Assembly (NCBI GenBank): GCA_963851025.1
Contig: CAWKOA010000010.1
Coordinates: 186,001-250,000, forward strand
DNA from: RYN-230 sp963851025
Lineage (GTDB): Bacteria; Actinomycetota; Actinomycetes; Streptosporangiales; Streptosporangiaceae
Reading direction: 5' to 3'
Length of the DNA stretch: 64,000 nt
The notes beneath the pieces are model-generated. The model was given only the letters and a program-made list of their open reading frames with translations. It had not been told where the DNA came from and ran no database searches. How positions within the stretch are numbered: the first letter of the stretch is position 1; each line of letters starts with the position of its first letter. The position numbers and the translations under genes are program-made. Of this stretch, positions 63,342 to 64,000 are shown piece by piece.

Positions 63342-64000
63342 ATGACTATCCTGCTGCAGCGCCCGGCCCCGGAGTTCCGCGCTGATCCCCTGCAGGGCCG
63401 CGTGTTCACCACCGCCCGCCTGGTGCGCAGCACCGACGTGACCCCCGCGGGCCGGCTGCGGCTCGACTCGCTGGCCCGCTACCTGCAGCAGGCCGCCGAG
63501 GACGATGTCAGCGACGCAGGCTGGGACGGGCCGTACCTCTGGCTGCTGCGCCGCGTGGCCCTGGCCATCCGCGGCTATCCCGCGCACCGGGAGCGAATTT
63601 CGTTGCGGACCTACTGCTCCGCCACGGGCCCGCGGTGGGCCGAGCGCACCACGACGGTGAGCGCGGCGGACGGGGATCTTATCCAGTCCACCGCGATCTG
63701 GGTCGCGGTCTCGGCGGGCGACGGGCGGCCGGTCCCGCTCGGCGAGTCGTTCCAGCGGGTCTACGGGCCCTCGACGGGGGGCCGGCAGGTCTCGGCGCGG
63801 CTGTCCCACCCGGGGCTGCCCGGCTCCGCGGCGAGCCGGCCCTGGCCGCTGCGCGCCGCCGACTTCGACACCGCGGGCCACGTCAACAACAGCATCCACT
63901 GGGCCGCCGTGGAGGACGAGCTGGCCGGGGTGGACTGGCTGCCCGGCCACGCCGAGCTCGAATACCACCGGCCCATCCTGCCGGTCGCCGAGCCGGAGCT
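63342..64000 (+). CDS. Acyl-ACP thioesterase (FatA-like), partial at window end
   Basis: 219 codons are visible and the gene runs off the window. The first hot-dog domain reads RVFTTARLVRSTDVTPAGRL, LQQAAEDDVSDAG and WAERTTTVSAADGDLIQSTA. The start of the second holds the key motif AADFDTAGHVNNSIHWAAVE, as in plant FatA/FatB and bacterial acyl-ACP thioesterases. It would release fatty acids from acyl carrier protein. The ATG at 63342 is used because the fold begins about 20 residues later. Confidence 0.88.
   Translation, partial: MTILLQRPAPEFRADPLQGRVFTTARLVRSTDVTPAGRLRLDSLARYLQQAAEDDVSDAGWDGPYLWLLRRVALAIRGYPAHRERISLRTYCSATGPRWAERTTTVSAADGDLIQSTAIWVAVSAGDGRPVPLGESFQRVYGPSTGGRQVSARLSHPGLPGSAASRPWPLRAADFDTAGHVNNSIHWAAVEDELAGVDWLPGHAELEYHRPILPVAEPE

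Overview
This 64 kb window is very GC-rich DNA with GTG/TTG starts, many ATGA/GTGA stop-start overlaps, an initiator tRNA with a C1/U72 mismatch, and typical actinobacterial families: a SARP/AfsR regulator, a DUF574 methyltransferase, Ku, a roadblock CvnB-like protein, a Ser/Thr protein kinase and an epoxide hydrolase. It is almost certainly an actinomycete chromosome; the genus cannot be read from the sequence alone.

Layout. 0-5.8 kb: a SRPBCC protein, then a methionine operon on the minus strand (metX, metY, CoA-binding protein), an OsmC-type protein and a flavoprotein. 5.7-12.6 kb: an apparent c-di-GMP-linked surface polysaccharide locus. It holds a PilZ protein, a signal-peptidase-I homologue that has lost both catalytic residues and a cellulose-synthase-like GT2 enzyme, with a divergent secreted beta-helix protein and a perfect 15-bp hairpin between the two units. 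13-21 kb: a Ser/Thr kinase, a TetR/SDR pair with three operators, and a two-component system divergent from an ABC exporter.

21-35 kb: an accessory region. The 3' half of tRNA-fMet plus its terminator occurs three times in direct orientation (22.1, 32.5, 34.9 kb). Each copy breaks off at the anticodon loop, as expected for stacked tRNA-targeted integrations. Inside lie a broken DUF433/DUF5615 toxin-antitoxin pair, two insertion sequences plus a truncated third copy, a roadblock protein, a DHFR-like reductase, a secreted ricin-type lectin, a SARP-type regulator and an acyl-CoA (propionyl-CoA) synthetase. No integrase remains.

35-48 kb: an EamA transporter, a zinc dehydrogenase beside a carbohydrate-kinase remnant, a CcdC-like/HxlR pair, an ECF sigma factor with a SnoaL-like domain, a YCII protein, a GNAT-like protein coupled to an epoxide hydrolase, a TetR/MFS efflux pair, a secreted GH18 chitinase-like enzyme and an SDR-DUF2867 protein. 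48.5-55.5 kb: a sugar ABC importer (binding protein, ATPase, permease) preceded by a response regulator and an unusual sensor that joins an ABC ATPase to GAF domains and a histidine kinase. 55.6-64 kb: a MerR/thioredoxin unit with a mer-like operator, threonine synthase, a DUF6458 protein, Ku, a small Cys-rich protein, a DUF574 methyltransferase, a beta-lactamase-like lipoprotein, 6-phosphogluconate dehydrogenase and the start of an acyl-ACP thioesterase.

Several genes (GT2, PilZ, one transposase, a TetR, the GH18 signal peptide) need a one-base shift to read through. Some of these may be assembly errors rather than real mutations.
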